NCBI RefSeq assembly: GCF_001264245.1
Contig: NZ_CP011339.1
Location: 4,464,001 to 4,528,000 of the forward strand
DNA: 64,000 nt
Source: Microcystis panniformis FACHB-1757
Lineage (GTDB): Bacteria; Cyanobacteriota; Cyanobacteriia; Cyanobacteriales; Microcystaceae
Direction: 5' to 3'
In this document: in pieces, positions 34,450 through 43,407 of the stretch
Layout of the letters: each line of letters starts with the position of its first letter
How positions within the stretch are numbered: position 1 is the stretch's first letter
Notes under the pieces: model-generated
What the model was told of the DNA's origin: nothing
Databases searched by the model: none
What the model saw: only the letters and a program-made list of their open reading frames with translations
Made by a program: the position numbers and the translations under genes

Positions 34450-34636
34450 TAAGTAGCTGGTTATAATTAAATTAAAAATGGATTTTAGGTTCGATCCCCC
34501 CTGCCCCCCCTTAATAAGGGGGGTGCCGATCCCCCCTTAGTCCCCCTTAATCCCCCCTTGATAAGGGGGTGCCGATCCCCCCTTAGTCCCCCTTGATAAG
34601 GGGGGTGTCTAATAATTTTTAACGCCTACCTACTTA
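34450..34636. mobile_element. MITE family 1, copy G (longest)
   Basis: A 187-bp copy with both ends. The interior has several CCCCCCTTAATAAGGGGGGT-type hairpins in tandem with GCCGATC spacers, showing expansion by internal duplication. Followed by a short GATTACT array (34640-34665) leading directly into recN. Confidence 0.76.
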
Positions 34637-34668
34637 GCAACTGATTACTGATTACTGATTACTGATAT

Positions 34669-36396
34669 ATGTTATCCTGCCTACGAATTGAAAATTTTAC
34701 CCTCATCGATCGCTTAGAATTAACTTTCGGCAGCGGATTAAATGTACTGACCGGTGAGACGGGGGCAGGAAAATCGATTATATTAGATGCGATCGATATT
34801 GTTCTCGGTGGTAAAGTCAATCATCGCGTCATCCGTCAGGGAAGCCAACAATCAACCCTAGAAGCGACTTTTTCTCTGACTCCAGAATTAATTGTTTGGC
34901 TAGAAAGTCAGGAAATTGACCCATTAGAGGATAATAGTCTGACCATCAGCCGGGAATTAGTGATTACTAATAATTCCTTGCGTTCTCGTTCTCGGATTAA
35001 CGGAGTCGTCGCTAATCGCCAACAAATGGCGCAAATAAGAGATTTTTTGGTAGAAATCACCGCCCAAGGTCAAACAGTTCAGTTAATGGACGCTAATCGA
35101 CAGAGGGAATTATTAGATCTCTACGGGGGTGAATCGCTGCTGCGGCAGCGGGAAAAAGTAGCCACAGCCTACCTTAACTGGCAAGAAAGCAAGAATAGTT
35201 TAAATAAGAGGTTGCAATCGGAACAAAATCGCCTACAAAGATTAGATTTACTAGAATATCAACTAAAAGAACTAGAATCAGCTAATTTAACTGACGCTGA
35301 CGAGTTGGAACAGTTGGAACAGGAAAGAAACCGACTCTCCCACGGTGTCGATTTGCAAAATTCCAGCTATCAAGTCTATCAACTACTCTACCAAAACGAT
35401 CGCGATCAACCGGCCGTCGCCGATTTGTTAGGAAAAGCTGAAAATATCTTGACAAATATGATGGTTTATGATAGTAGTTTAGAGCCAATTTTAGAGATGG
35501 TGCGATCGGCATTAAATCAGGTGGTGGAAGCGGGACAGGAAATCAACGTTTATGGGGATAGTCTAGAGGCAGATCCCGAGAGATTGAACGAGATAGAAGA
35601 GAGAATTGTCCAACTTAAGCGCATTTGTCGCAAATATGGCCCAAGTTTAGCCGAAGCGCTCGATTATTATCAGAAATTACAGCAGGAATTAGCGGAGTTG
35701 ACGGGAGAAGGACAATCGATTGAGGAATTAGAAAAAATTTGTCAGCAACAGGAAAAAATCTATCGAGAAACTAGCACTCAGTTGACCTTTTTGCGACAAG
35801 AAACCGCTAGTCAACTAGAAAAACAATTGGTACAGGAATTAAAACCTTTAGCCATGGAAAAGGTGATTTTTGTCTGTCGGATTGCTCCGGGTAATCCTAG
35901 CAGTCTGGGAGTCGATCAAGTGGGATTTTATTTTAGTCCCAATCCGGGGGAAAAAATCCAACCTTTATCCAGTACCGCTTCTGGAGGAGAAATGAGTCGT
36001 TTTCTCCTAGCTTTAAAGTCCTGTTTTTCCCAATCCCAATCGGCAGCTGCAACCCTGATTTTTGACGAAATCGATGCGGGAGTATCGGGAAAAGTTGCCC
36101 AAGCAATTGCCGATAAATTAGATCAATTAGGTCAACAATATCAAGTTTTGTGCGTTACCCATCAACCTTTAGTGGCTGCTTTAGCTGATCACCATTTTCG
36201 AGTTTATAAACAAATGATTGCCGAAGATAATCCCACTAATCTCTCGGAAATTCGCACGGTTGTCCGGGTTACTTCTCTTGATAATCGTCAGACGAGAAGG
36301 GAAGAATTGGCACAATTAACGGGAGGAAATTCGGCAGCAGATGCCATCGCTTTTGCCGAGTCTTTATTGGAGAAAGCGGCTGCCAAAAAACAGTAA
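34669..36396 (+). CDS. recN: DNA repair protein RecN
   Basis: An SMC-like ATPase involved in double-strand break repair. 575 residues. Walker A GETGAGKS at 29-36, central coiled-coil arms (about 160-370, with QQKLESEQNRL-type heptads), the signature STASGGEMSRFLLALK, and Walker B ATLIFDEIDAGVSG followed by the D-loop/H-loop VLCVTHQPLVAA. All ATPase parts are complete. Its start is preceded by GATTACT heptamers rather than a good Shine-Dalgarno. Uma2 gene converges 3 bases beyond the stop. Confidence 0.95.
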   Translation: MLSCLRIENFTLIDRLELTFGSGLNVLTGETGAGKSIILDAIDIVLGGKVNHRVIRQGSQQSTLEATFSLTPELIVWLESQEIDPLEDNSLTISRELVITNNSLRSRSRINGVVANRQQMAQIRDFLVEITAQGQTVQLMDANRQRELLDLYGGESLLRQREKVATAYLNWQESKNSLNKRLQSEQNRLQRLDLLEYQLKELESANLTDADELEQLEQERNRLSHGVDLQNSSYQVYQLLYQNDRDQPAVADLLGKAENILTNMMVYDSSLEPILEMVRSALNQVVEAGQEINVYGDSLEADPERLNEIEERIVQLKRICRKYGPSLAEALDYYQKLQQELAELTGEGQSIEELEKICQQQEKIYRETSTQLTFLRQETASQLEKQLVQELKPLAMEKVIFVCRIAPGNPSSLGVDQVGFYFSPNPGEKIQPLSSTASGGEMSRFLLALKSCFSQSQSAAATLIFDEIDAGVSGKVAQAIADKLDQLGQQYQVLCVTHQPLVAALADHHFRVYKQMIAEDNPTNLSEIRTVVRVTSLDNRQTRREELAQLTGGNSAADAIAFAESLLEKAAAKKQ

Positions 36397-36399
36397 GAT

Positions 36400-37041
36400 T
36401 TAACCTTGAAATTGACTGATTAACCAACGTCCCACCTGACTTTGATCTCTGGTGCGTGCCTGTTGTAAAGCTGACTCTAAAACCGCAAGTTTTAAATTAG
36501 GTAAAACCTTTGATATATCAATTCTTTTGCTACCTTGATCGATTATTTCAAAAGCGAATATTTGGGGATAATCGACGTTAACACTCCAATATTCACTAAC
36601 TCCTAATTCTTCATAGAGTAAGCGTTTATTGCCTAGGTCATCATTGAGGGTAGATTTTGAGATTTCAATGACTAAATCTGGTGGGGGATACTGATTTAAA
36701 TCAATAATCGAAGTACCGTAGGGAATCAGATTAGCTTTGTCGGCAAAATAATAAGATATATCCGGTTGAACTTCTCGATAACCAGACTTGCGAAAACTGC
36801 AATTATCTTTGGCATTAAAGGCCAAATTTTTTAGGGTGGCATAGAGACTAACAGCGAAGAGCAAAATAGCATGATCGCTGGCATGATCGTTACCAATAGG
36901 ACTCATTTCTAATCGATAATAGCCATTGTAATAATAACTTTTTCCTTGATTTTCTGGGAAGTTTTTAATTGCTTCTAAGTATTCTTCCCAACTAGCTTTA
37001 ATCCATAAATCTGTCGAGATAGTAGTTTCTAGCTGTTGCAT
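36400..37041 (-). CDS. Uma2 family PD-(D/E)XK endonuclease-like protein, copy 1
   Basis: A 213-residue Uma2 (DUF820) protein, a restriction-endonuclease-like fold abundant in cyanobacteria with unknown biological role. The nuclease-type motif is PPDLVIEISKSTLNDDLGNK (Asp, then E-x-S/K), preceded by EVQPDISYY. It is a tandem paralogue of the next gene, 25 bases away. Residues 1-50 and 110-213 are nearly identical between the two, while about 52-105 differ strongly. This copy reads DHASDHAILLFAVSLYATLK in the divergent part. Confidence 0.85.
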   Translation of the reverse strand: MQQLETTISTDLWIKASWEEYLEAIKNFPENQGKSYYYNGYYRLEMSPIGNDHASDHAILLFAVSLYATLKNLAFNAKDNCSFRKSGYREVQPDISYYFADKANLIPYGTSIIDLNQYPPPDLVIEISKSTLNDDLGNKRLLYEELGVSEYWSVNVDYPQIFAFEIIDQGSKRIDISKVLPNLKLAVLESALQQARTRDQSQVGRWLISQFQG

Positions 37042-37065
37042 AATATTAGCCTCGATTTTATGGAT

Positions 37066-37707
37066 TTAACCTTGAAATTGACTGATTAACCAACGTCCCA
37101 CCTGACTTTGATCCTTGCTGCGTGCCTGTTGTAAAGCTGACTCTAAAACCGCAAGTTTTAAATTAGGTAAAACCTTTGATATATCAATTCTTTTACTACC
37201 TCGATCGATTATTTCAAAAGCGAATATTTGAGGATCATCTACCTTAACACTCCAGTATTCACTAACCCCTAATTCTTCGTAGAGTAAGCGTTTATTACCT
37301 AAGTCATCATTGAGGGTAGATTTTGAGATTTCAATGACTAAATCTGGTGGAGGATACTGATTTAAATCAATAATCGAAGTCCCATTTGGTATCAGATTCG
37401 CTTTCTCTCCTAGATAGTAAGATATATCGGGCTGCACTTCTCTAATTCCTCTTTTGCGATAGGAACAAGTAGGGAGTCCTTGAAAAGGAATTTCTTTGAG
37501 GATAGCGTAGAGACTCACCCCCAAAAAGACAACGTGATGATCTCTAGCGTGTTCAAATCCAATAGGAGTCATTTCTAATCGATAATAGCCATTGTAATAA
37601 TAACTTTTTCCTTGATTTTCTGGGAAGTTTTTAATTGCTTCTAAGTATTCTTCCCAACTACCTTTAATCCATGAGTCAGTTATCCCCCTAGTTTCTAGCT
37701 GTTGCAT
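37066..37707 (-). CDS. Uma2 family PD-(D/E)XK endonuclease-like protein, copy 2
   Basis: Upstream copy of the tandem pair, also 213 residues, same motif set (EVQPDISYY; PPDLVIEISKSTLNDDLGNK). The divergent block reads EHARDHHVVFLGVSLYAILK. The sharp contrast between identical flanks and a different middle suggests gene conversion of the ends, or exchange of the middle. A start ATG at 37707 is well placed. Divergent from the FAD oxidoreductase. Confidence 0.85.
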   Translation of the reverse strand: MQQLETRGITDSWIKGSWEEYLEAIKNFPENQGKSYYYNGYYRLEMTPIGFEHARDHHVVFLGVSLYAILKEIPFQGLPTCSYRKRGIREVQPDISYYLGEKANLIPNGTSIIDLNQYPPPDLVIEISKSTLNDDLGNKRLLYEELGVSEYWSVKVDDPQIFAFEIIDRGSKRIDISKVLPNLKLAVLESALQQARSKDQSQVGRWLISQFQG

Positions 37708-37828
37708 AGTTATCTGATACCGCTTTGAACTTTTTCTCTAATTATAGCAATTATTGATCAAATCAGAACCAGGGAACTGAGCAAGTATAATGATAGAATA
37801 GATTAATTGAGAAAAAATTAGCCCAATT

Positions 37829-39001
37829 ATGACCACAACTTATGATTATATAATTATCGGTGGTGGTATCACCGGTTCCGCCTTAAGCTATGAACTAGCT
37901 AACCTAGGCAGTCGAGTTCTCTTATTAGAAAAAGAAACCCATCCCCTCAACGCCACTTTCTACAGTTACGGGGGTTTAGCCTATTGGTCAGCTACCACAG
38001 AAATCCAGAGAAAATTATATCAAGAAGGTCGAGAAATTCAGCGCAATTTATCCCAGGAACTGGGCATAGATAACGAATACCGGGACATAGAGCTAATTCT
38101 CACCGTTAACCCCGAAGATGATCTGGCCACTGTGTCCGAAAAATTTGCTATCTTTGCTATTACTCCCGAAATTCTCGATCCGCAAGCAGCGATCGCTTTA
38201 GAACCCCTATTAAATCCCGCAGCTATCTCCGGAGTTTTACGACTGCCCCACGGTCACATTAACCCCGAAAAAACTAATCTTGCCTATCAACAAGCTTTTC
38301 TGCGTCTGGGAGGCACGATTATTCGGGAAGCTGTCATCGAATTAATTGAAACTGCATCGAGAATTACCGGCGTAAAAACTCCTAAAAATAATTATTCTGC
38401 CGGGGAAACTATCGTCTGTGCCGGGGGATTAACCCGGTCTTTACTGCAAAAATCCGATATTACTGCTCCCGTCTATTTTACCCATGCCCAGGTGATCAAA
38501 ATTCCCCCCACTGAGATCAAATTAAACACCCTAGTTATGCCTGCAATTCCTGCCAGATTGCTATTAGAGCAAAAAATCACCCAACTAGAAAAGCAGGGCA
38601 TTTGGCAGAGAGAAACCCCAGAAATAATTGCCAGTGTTTTAGAAACGGGGGCGGTACAATTCCGGGATCAAAGCCTTTATCTAGGGCAAATTAGCGCCAT
38701 TATCACCGATCCAGAGGTGATTTTAAACCCTCTGGCGGGGGAAAAAGCAATCCGCACCGCCGTGGGGACATTGCTGCCCCCTTTGGCCTCTCTCCCCGGC
38801 AGCTGTCATCATTGCCTAGTGGCTTTTGCCCCCTCGGGACGGCCCCTAGTGGGAGCGATCGCCGATAAAGTGGGATTGCAGGTATTTTCTGGCTTTACCA
38901 GTACACTTGTATCGGCTCCGCCCCTAGCTCGACGTTTTGCGCGTCACCTGCTGGGGGAAAATGACGAGATAATTGCAAAAGTCAAGAGAGAAATTAACTG
39001 A
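37829..39001 (+). CDS. FAD-dependent oxidoreductase (DAO/glycine-oxidase type)
   Basis: A 390-residue flavoprotein of the D-amino-acid-oxidase superfamily. The N-terminal Rossmann dinucleotide motif is IIIGGGITGSALSYELANLG, with the acidic ribose contact in LLLEKE. The C-terminal FAD motif is around LVGAIADKVGLQVFSGFTSTLV. It probably oxidises an amine or amino acid, or a hydroxy acid; the substrate cannot be inferred. No signal peptide. Monocistronic, convergent with the small HTH protein gene (15-base gap). Confidence 0.85.
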   Translation: MTTTYDYIIIGGGITGSALSYELANLGSRVLLLEKETHPLNATFYSYGGLAYWSATTEIQRKLYQEGREIQRNLSQELGIDNEYRDIELILTVNPEDDLATVSEKFAIFAITPEILDPQAAIALEPLLNPAAISGVLRLPHGHINPEKTNLAYQQAFLRLGGTIIREAVIELIETASRITGVKTPKNNYSAGETIVCAGGLTRSLLQKSDITAPVYFTHAQVIKIPPTEIKLNTLVMPAIPARLLLEQKITQLEKQGIWQRETPEIIASVLETGAVQFRDQSLYLGQISAIITDPEVILNPLAGEKAIRTAVGTLLPPLASLPGSCHHCLVAFAPSGRPLVGAIADKVGLQVFSGFTSTLVSAPPLARRFARHLLGENDEIIAKVKREIN

Positions 39002-39016
39002 TGGTTGCCATTAATC

Positions 39017-39292
39017 CTAATCGACTTTTTCTAACTGCCAAAGAATTTGGTTTCCCTCCCGTCTGACCCGGGAGATTACCCAATTTCGCCACGGCCAATG
39101 GTCGCCTCGACTGGTAACGGCGCCCGGATTAATATCCATTAAATCCGCCACTTCGGCGCTGGTAATCAAATAACCGCGATTGGCCACTTCATCGGCAATG
39201 CGTAGGGTTTCGATCAGATGTCTTAGCTGGTCAACTCTTTCTCCCCGGGGTAATTGGATTTCATCGCCAGCGCTATTAGGTGGTTCATTCAT
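39017..39292 (-). CDS. Small helix-turn-helix-like cyanobacterial protein
   Basis: From ATG at 39292 (frame open to 39352) a 91-residue protein: NEPPNSAGDEIQLPRGERVD, then a helical region (LRHLIETLRIADEVANRGYL) and ITSAEVADLMDINPGAVTSRGDHWPWRNWVISRVRR, which resembles a helix-turn-helix with the recognition helix near AVTSRGDHWPW. I recall similar short proteins in many cyanobacteria, but no function. Convergent with the FAD oxidoreductase gene. Confidence 0.65.
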   Translation of the reverse strand: MNEPPNSAGDEIQLPRGERVDQLRHLIETLRIADEVANRGYLITSAEVADLMDINPGAVTSRGDHWPWRNWVISRVRREGNQILWQLEKVD

Positions 39293-39502
39293 GGTGATGG
39301 TCTGGTCAAAGTTGATTAACAACAAAAATTGTCGGTTGAGGCAAACAAGCAAGCTTCCCCTATCGTTATTCTATCGATTTCATCAATAATAGTCCTGATC
39401 AAAACAGTCCTATCCCGTCACATCTTTACTAAAACCCCAAAAACCCCTTGACAAAAAACACAAAATATAGTAGGGAAATCAGGGAAAGTGGTTAGCGGTC
39501 AC

Positions 39503-39641
39503 TAGACCTCTTGCAAAAGTCTTAAGTCGATCCTTGTACAGCAACATTTTTGAAGATTATCAACTACTAATAAATAATTAACTGAAAGTCCCTCCCATTA
39601 TTGTTTCTATCGTTTGTTTTCGGATTTATGCAAGAGGTCTA
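39503..39641. mobile_element. MITE family 3a, copy 1
   Basis: A 139-bp element, TA at both ends, terminal inverted repeats GACCTCTTGCAAAA / TTATGCAAGAGGTC. Identical base for base to the copy at 39909-40047. The TA dinucleotide borders are what an IS630/Tc1-mariner-type transposase leaves. Confidence 0.88.
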
Positions 39642-39878
39642 ATAACGTTTGTCTGGATGTTGTTAAATTTTCTCTTGACAAAGGCGGCTTGACAGGATAC
39701 TATATTCATAATGGAAAATCCGTGCGTCTACAGACCCTCTTTTCAAATGGTCTTAACTATGATTGGTTCATTCAATCAATCTTCATCTCTAATCCACTCT
39801 TAACTAGCTCCCTAGTCATAGTTCATCATTCCAATCACTGTCAATGGTGGTGGTGGGTTACTGGACTAGGTAATAGGT

Positions 39879-39906
39879 GTAGGGGTAATTCATGAATTAC
39901 CCCTAC
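39879..39906. repeat. 28-bp perfect palindrome, variant
   Basis: Half-site GTAGGGGTAATTCA and its exact reverse complement. Differs from the 12676/14805 palindromes at two positions per arm, in each case changed symmetrically. Confidence 0.9.
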
Positions 39907-39908
39907 AA

Positions 39909-40047
39909 TAGACCTCTTGCAAAAGTCTTAAGTCGATCCTTGTACAGCAACATTTTTGAAGATTATCAACTACTAATAAATAATTAACTGAAAGTCCCTC
40001 CCATTATTGTTTCTATCGTTTGTTTTCGGATTTATGCAAGAGGTCTA
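39909..40047. mobile_element. MITE family 3a, copy 2
   Basis: Second identical copy in the same orientation, 267 bases downstream of the first. Same TA borders and terminal inverted repeats. It directly adjoins a 28-bp palindrome on its left and a family 4 element four bases to its right. Confidence 0.88.
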
Positions 40048-40051
40048 CTGA

Positions 40052-40222
40052 TAAGTAGTCGTGCAAAATTAATTTCCTAGTCGAGACAGGAGACAGGAGA
40101 CAGGAGACGGGATACAGCTATTAGGGATCGGATTTGAGTTTTCAGTTCTCTGTTTGCTCACCACCGCAGAAGTCTGACGGAGTAGTGGCTTAGATGTGTA
40201 ATTAATTGTGCTTAGATACTTA
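40052..40222. mobile_element. MITE family 4, copy 1
   Basis: Ends TAAGTAGTCGTGCAAAATTA and AATTAATTGTGCTTAGATACTTA-like right end, with an internal GGAGACA heptamer array (40083-40113). The same family appears at 50906-51000 and, as isolated ends, at 18670 and 31657. Confidence 0.7.
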
Positions 40223-40334
40223 CACTGATAACTGATCACTGATAACTGATCACTGATAACTGATCACTGATAACTGAAAATAACTGCTATAAAATTGGAC
40301 TAGCCTTTTCCCCCAGAAAAAAATTTCTCCATCC

Positions 40335-41777
40335 ATGACCTTAATCCTCTACAACACCCTCAGTCGTCGCGAAGAACCCTTTACCCCCCTCATCCCGGGC
40401 ATTGTCTCCATGTATTGCTGCGGCATTACCGTCTATGATTATTGCCATTTGGGTCATGCGCGTACCTGTGTGGTTTGGGATGTGGTGCGGCGTTATTTGG
40501 AGTATCTCGGCTATCAAGTGCGCTATATTCAGAATTTCACCGATATTGACGATAAAATTCTCAATCGGGCTAAAAATGAACATACCACCATGGCAGCCGT
40601 AGCCGAGAAATTTATCGAGGCCTACTTTGAGGATATGGCAAAATTAGGAGTCAGACCGGCGGACGCTTATCCCCGGGCCACTCATACCCTCGACGGTATC
40701 AAGCGCCTAGTCTATGAATTAGAACAAAAAGGCTATGCTTACCCCAGCGATGGCGATGTTTACTATTCCGTCCGTCGTTTTTCTGATTATGGCAAACTAT
40801 CAGGGCGAAAACTGGATGATCTGCAAGCCGGCGCCAGCGGCCGGGTAGAAACCGACGACCCGGAAGCAATTAAGAAACAAGACCCCTTTGATTTTGCCCT
40901 CTGGAAGGGGGCAAAATCGGGGGAACCTAGTTGGGATTCTCCCTGGGGCCAAGGTCGTCCGGGGTGGCATATTGAATGTTCGGCCATGGTCAAAGAACAA
41001 TTGGGAGAAACTATCGATATTCATGTGGGGGGAAGTGATCTGATTTTTCCCCACCACGAAAACGAAATTGCCCAAAGTGAAGCCGCTACGGGTAAACCTC
41101 TGGCCCATTATTGGTTACATAATGGCATGGTTAAGGTGGCCGGGGAAAAAATGTCAAAATCCCTCGGTAATTTCATCACTATTCGCGAGTTATTGGCAAA
41201 ATATGACCCCTTAGCCGTGAGATTATTAATTTTAGGCGCCCAATACCGCAAACCGATCGATTTTTCCGATGAGGGATTGCAGGCGGCCACTAATGGCTGG
41301 CATACTTTACAAGAGGGTTTATCCTTTGGTTATAAGCATCTTCCGCCCGATAATCCCGGAATTACCGACCAAGAGCTAGAAAATCGCTTTCAAGAGGCGG
41401 TAAATCACGATTTTAACTTTGCCGGTGGTTTAGCGGTGTTATTTGAAATCGCTAAGGAATTACGCAAGGAGGGTAATAATTTAACCCATGCGGGTAAGAC
41501 AGACAGCAATCTGGCCCAATTAGCGGTAAAATGGCATACTTTGGTGAAATTGTCTAGGGTTTTGGGCTTAGAAATGGCCGCTGACCAGAGGGAAACCCCT
41601 GTTTCTGAGGGAATTAGTGCAGCGGAAATCGAAAATCTCATCCAACAACGGACAGAGGCGAAAAAAGCGAAAAATTACGCCGAAAGCGATCGCATTCGCG
41701 CAGAATTAAAAGCCCAAGGCATTACTTTAATCGACCAACCCGGGGGAGTCACTAAATGGTTAAGAGAGGGAGACTAG
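40335..41777 (+). CDS. cysS: Cysteinyl-tRNA synthetase
   Basis: Class I synthetase charging tRNA-Cys. 480 residues. Zinc-binding Cys at 28/29 in MYCCGITVYD, the HIGH box as HLGH at 38-41, the second zinc segment HIECSAMVKEQLG with H-E-N-E, and KMSKSLGN (the KMSKS box). Complete, usual length. Its 3' end overlaps the convergent transporter gene by 18 bases. The start lies directly after an ACTGATCACTGATAAC array; a weak ribosome binding site only. Confidence 0.95.
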   Translation: MTLILYNTLSRREEPFTPLIPGIVSMYCCGITVYDYCHLGHARTCVVWDVVRRYLEYLGYQVRYIQNFTDIDDKILNRAKNEHTTMAAVAEKFIEAYFEDMAKLGVRPADAYPRATHTLDGIKRLVYELEQKGYAYPSDGDVYYSVRRFSDYGKLSGRKLDDLQAGASGRVETDDPEAIKKQDPFDFALWKGAKSGEPSWDSPWGQGRPGWHIECSAMVKEQLGETIDIHVGGSDLIFPHHENEIAQSEAATGKPLAHYWLHNGMVKVAGEKMSKSLGNFITIRELLAKYDPLAVRLLILGAQYRKPIDFSDEGLQAATNGWHTLQEGLSFGYKHLPPDNPGITDQELENRFQEAVNHDFNFAGGLAVLFEIAKELRKEGNNLTHAGKTDSNLAQLAVKWHTLVKLSRVLGLEMAADQRETPVSEGISAAEIENLIQQRTEAKKAKNYAESDRIRAELKAQGITLIDQPGGVTKWLREGD

Positions 41778-43289
41778 AAATTCTTTAACCACTTCCTCCA
41801 CCCTACGATCGCGGCCATCCACCTGATAGTTTAATTTCTGCATAGCTGTGGAGGTAATTTTGCCAGTGAGTTTCGCTAAAACCTGTCGCAATTGGGGATA
41901 TTTTTGCAAACTATCCAGGTTAAAAATCGGTACCGCTTCGTAGGGAGGAAAATAGCGTTGATCATCTTCTAGGATGACTAAATCTAGCACGGGAATTAAG
42001 CCATCGGTGGAATTTCCCGCCACTAAATCCACTTGTTTTTCGGCTAAAGCGCGGTACATTAACCCTAAATCCATCACTTTCGGGGGTCCGGCAAAAGTTA
42101 GGCCGTAGGTCTTCGCTAATCCCTTGTAACCGTCTTCCCTTTCCAAAAATTCATAACCAAAACCCGCTTGCCAATTGGGGGTATATTTAGCCACTTGCGA
42201 GAGAGTTTTAAGATTGTATTGACTGGCGGTTTCTCCCCGGATAACAATGGCGAAAGTATTCTCAAATCCTAAACTGGGAAACACTTCTAGATTAAATTTT
42301 TCTGGATAAATCTCCTGCAGCTTTTCAGAGACTAATCGGGCATCGTTAAGGGGTTTTTCTTGCAAAATTCCCGTGAAAGCCGTGCCGGAATACTCCACAT
42401 AACCATCGATTTTACCCGCTTTCACCGCTTCATGACAGATCAGAGTACCACCGAGATTAAATTGACGATCAACCCGTAAATTCGTCTCTTTTTCGATTTC
42501 CTGTGCCAAAATTTCCCCTAAAATCACCTGTTCGGTAAAATTTTTGGAACCGATCACCACTGTGCCGGGGGATGAATGGAAAATTTGAGTCAAGAGGAAA
42601 GATAGCAGGGCCAACCCGATTAAACCTAAGCCCCATTGCCATTTAGAGGGCTTTGTAGGACGTTGCGAAGGGGAAAAGGTCTTTTCTAGCCAACCGAGAC
42701 TCCAATCGGCAACAAGGGCTAAAAAAGCGGCAGGAATTGCCCCCGCCAAAATTAACTGATTATTTACCGTGGCAATACCGCGAAAAATAAACACTCCCAA
42801 ACCACCGCCACCGATGGCAGCTGCGATCGTAGCCACACCGATAGCAATCACCGTCGCGATTCTCACTCCTGCCAAAATTGTCGCCCCTGCCAAGGGTAAT
42901 TCGATATAGCGCAGGATTTGACCGTCGGTCATACCTAGGGATAACCCGGCTAATTTTAATTCGGGATCAACTTTTTTGATGCCCAGATAGGTATTTAAAA
43001 CAATTGGCAGTAAAGTATAGAGAGTTAGGGCAACAATAGCGGGAATTTTGCCGATTCCTCCCAAAAAAGGCACGGAAATTAAAAAACCAAATAGGGCTAA
43101 ACTGGGGATAGTCTGTAGGGTGTTAACGATCGCTATAATTGGTGGGGCGAGAATAGCTTGACGACTAATTAAAATACCTAGAGGAATCCCGATTAAGCTA
43201 CCCATAGCCATGGCTATTCCCGTCAAGAAAAGATGCTCTCCAGTGCGAAAAGCGATTTCCCCCGCATAATCTAGCCAAAAACTATCCAT
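41760..43289 (-). CDS. Osmoprotectant ABC permease-substrate-binding fusion
   Basis: A 509-residue fusion of a ProW/OpuCB-type permease (about 1-210, with six hydrophobic segments and the EAA-type loop LAGLSLGMTDGQILRYIELPLA) and, after another membrane segment (about 228-245), a ProX/OpuCC-type binding domain (about 255-505). The binding domain opens VVIGSKNFTEQVILGEILAQ and contains DGYVEYSGTAFTGIL, typical of glycine betaine/choline/carnitine binding. Such chimeras are known from cyanobacteria and other bacteria. The ATPase subunit (ProV/OpuCA) is not adjacent, so it must be encoded elsewhere. The tail overlaps cysS. Confidence 0.88.
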   Translation of the reverse strand: MDSFWLDYAGEIAFRTGEHLFLTGIAMAMGSLIGIPLGILISRQAILAPPIIAIVNTLQTIPSLALFGFLISVPFLGGIGKIPAIVALTLYTLLPIVLNTYLGIKKVDPELKLAGLSLGMTDGQILRYIELPLAGATILAGVRIATVIAIGVATIAAAIGGGGLGVFIFRGIATVNNQLILAGAIPAAFLALVADWSLGWLEKTFSPSQRPTKPSKWQWGLGLIGLALLSFLLTQIFHSSPGTVVIGSKNFTEQVILGEILAQEIEKETNLRVDRQFNLGGTLICHEAVKAGKIDGYVEYSGTAFTGILQEKPLNDARLVSEKLQEIYPEKFNLEVFPSLGFENTFAIVIRGETASQYNLKTLSQVAKYTPNWQAGFGYEFLEREDGYKGLAKTYGLTFAGPPKVMDLGLMYRALAEKQVDLVAGNSTDGLIPVLDLVILEDDQRYFPPYEAVPIFNLDSLQKYPQLRQVLAKLTGKITSTAMQKLNYQVDGRDRRVEEVVKEFLVSLS

Positions 43290-43407
43290 AAACTTCTCTT
43301 AAAGCGGCTGCTTCATCCTATTGTGTAGAATAAATAGTATCTATTAGTTCCAGTCTTGATTTAAAGATTCTATCACCATCTTGACATTATTTCCCCCCTA
43401 AAGACCA

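Larger units (their letters stand above)
39293..40334. other. 1-kb non-coding region with stacked mobile elements
   Basis: From left to right: two identical 139-bp elements (39503-39641, 39909-40047), between them 267 bases without recognised gene (an open frame there is not supported), a 28-bp palindrome (39879-39906), a family 4 element (40052-40222) and an ACTGATAACTGATC array up to 40276. The cysS promoter is probably in the last 60 bases. Confidence 0.65.

Noticed and set aside
39614..39895. 93-codon open frame between the two 139-bp elements
   Set aside because: It begins inside a mobile-element end and finishes in the 28-bp palindrome; composition is not protein-like and no family is recognised.
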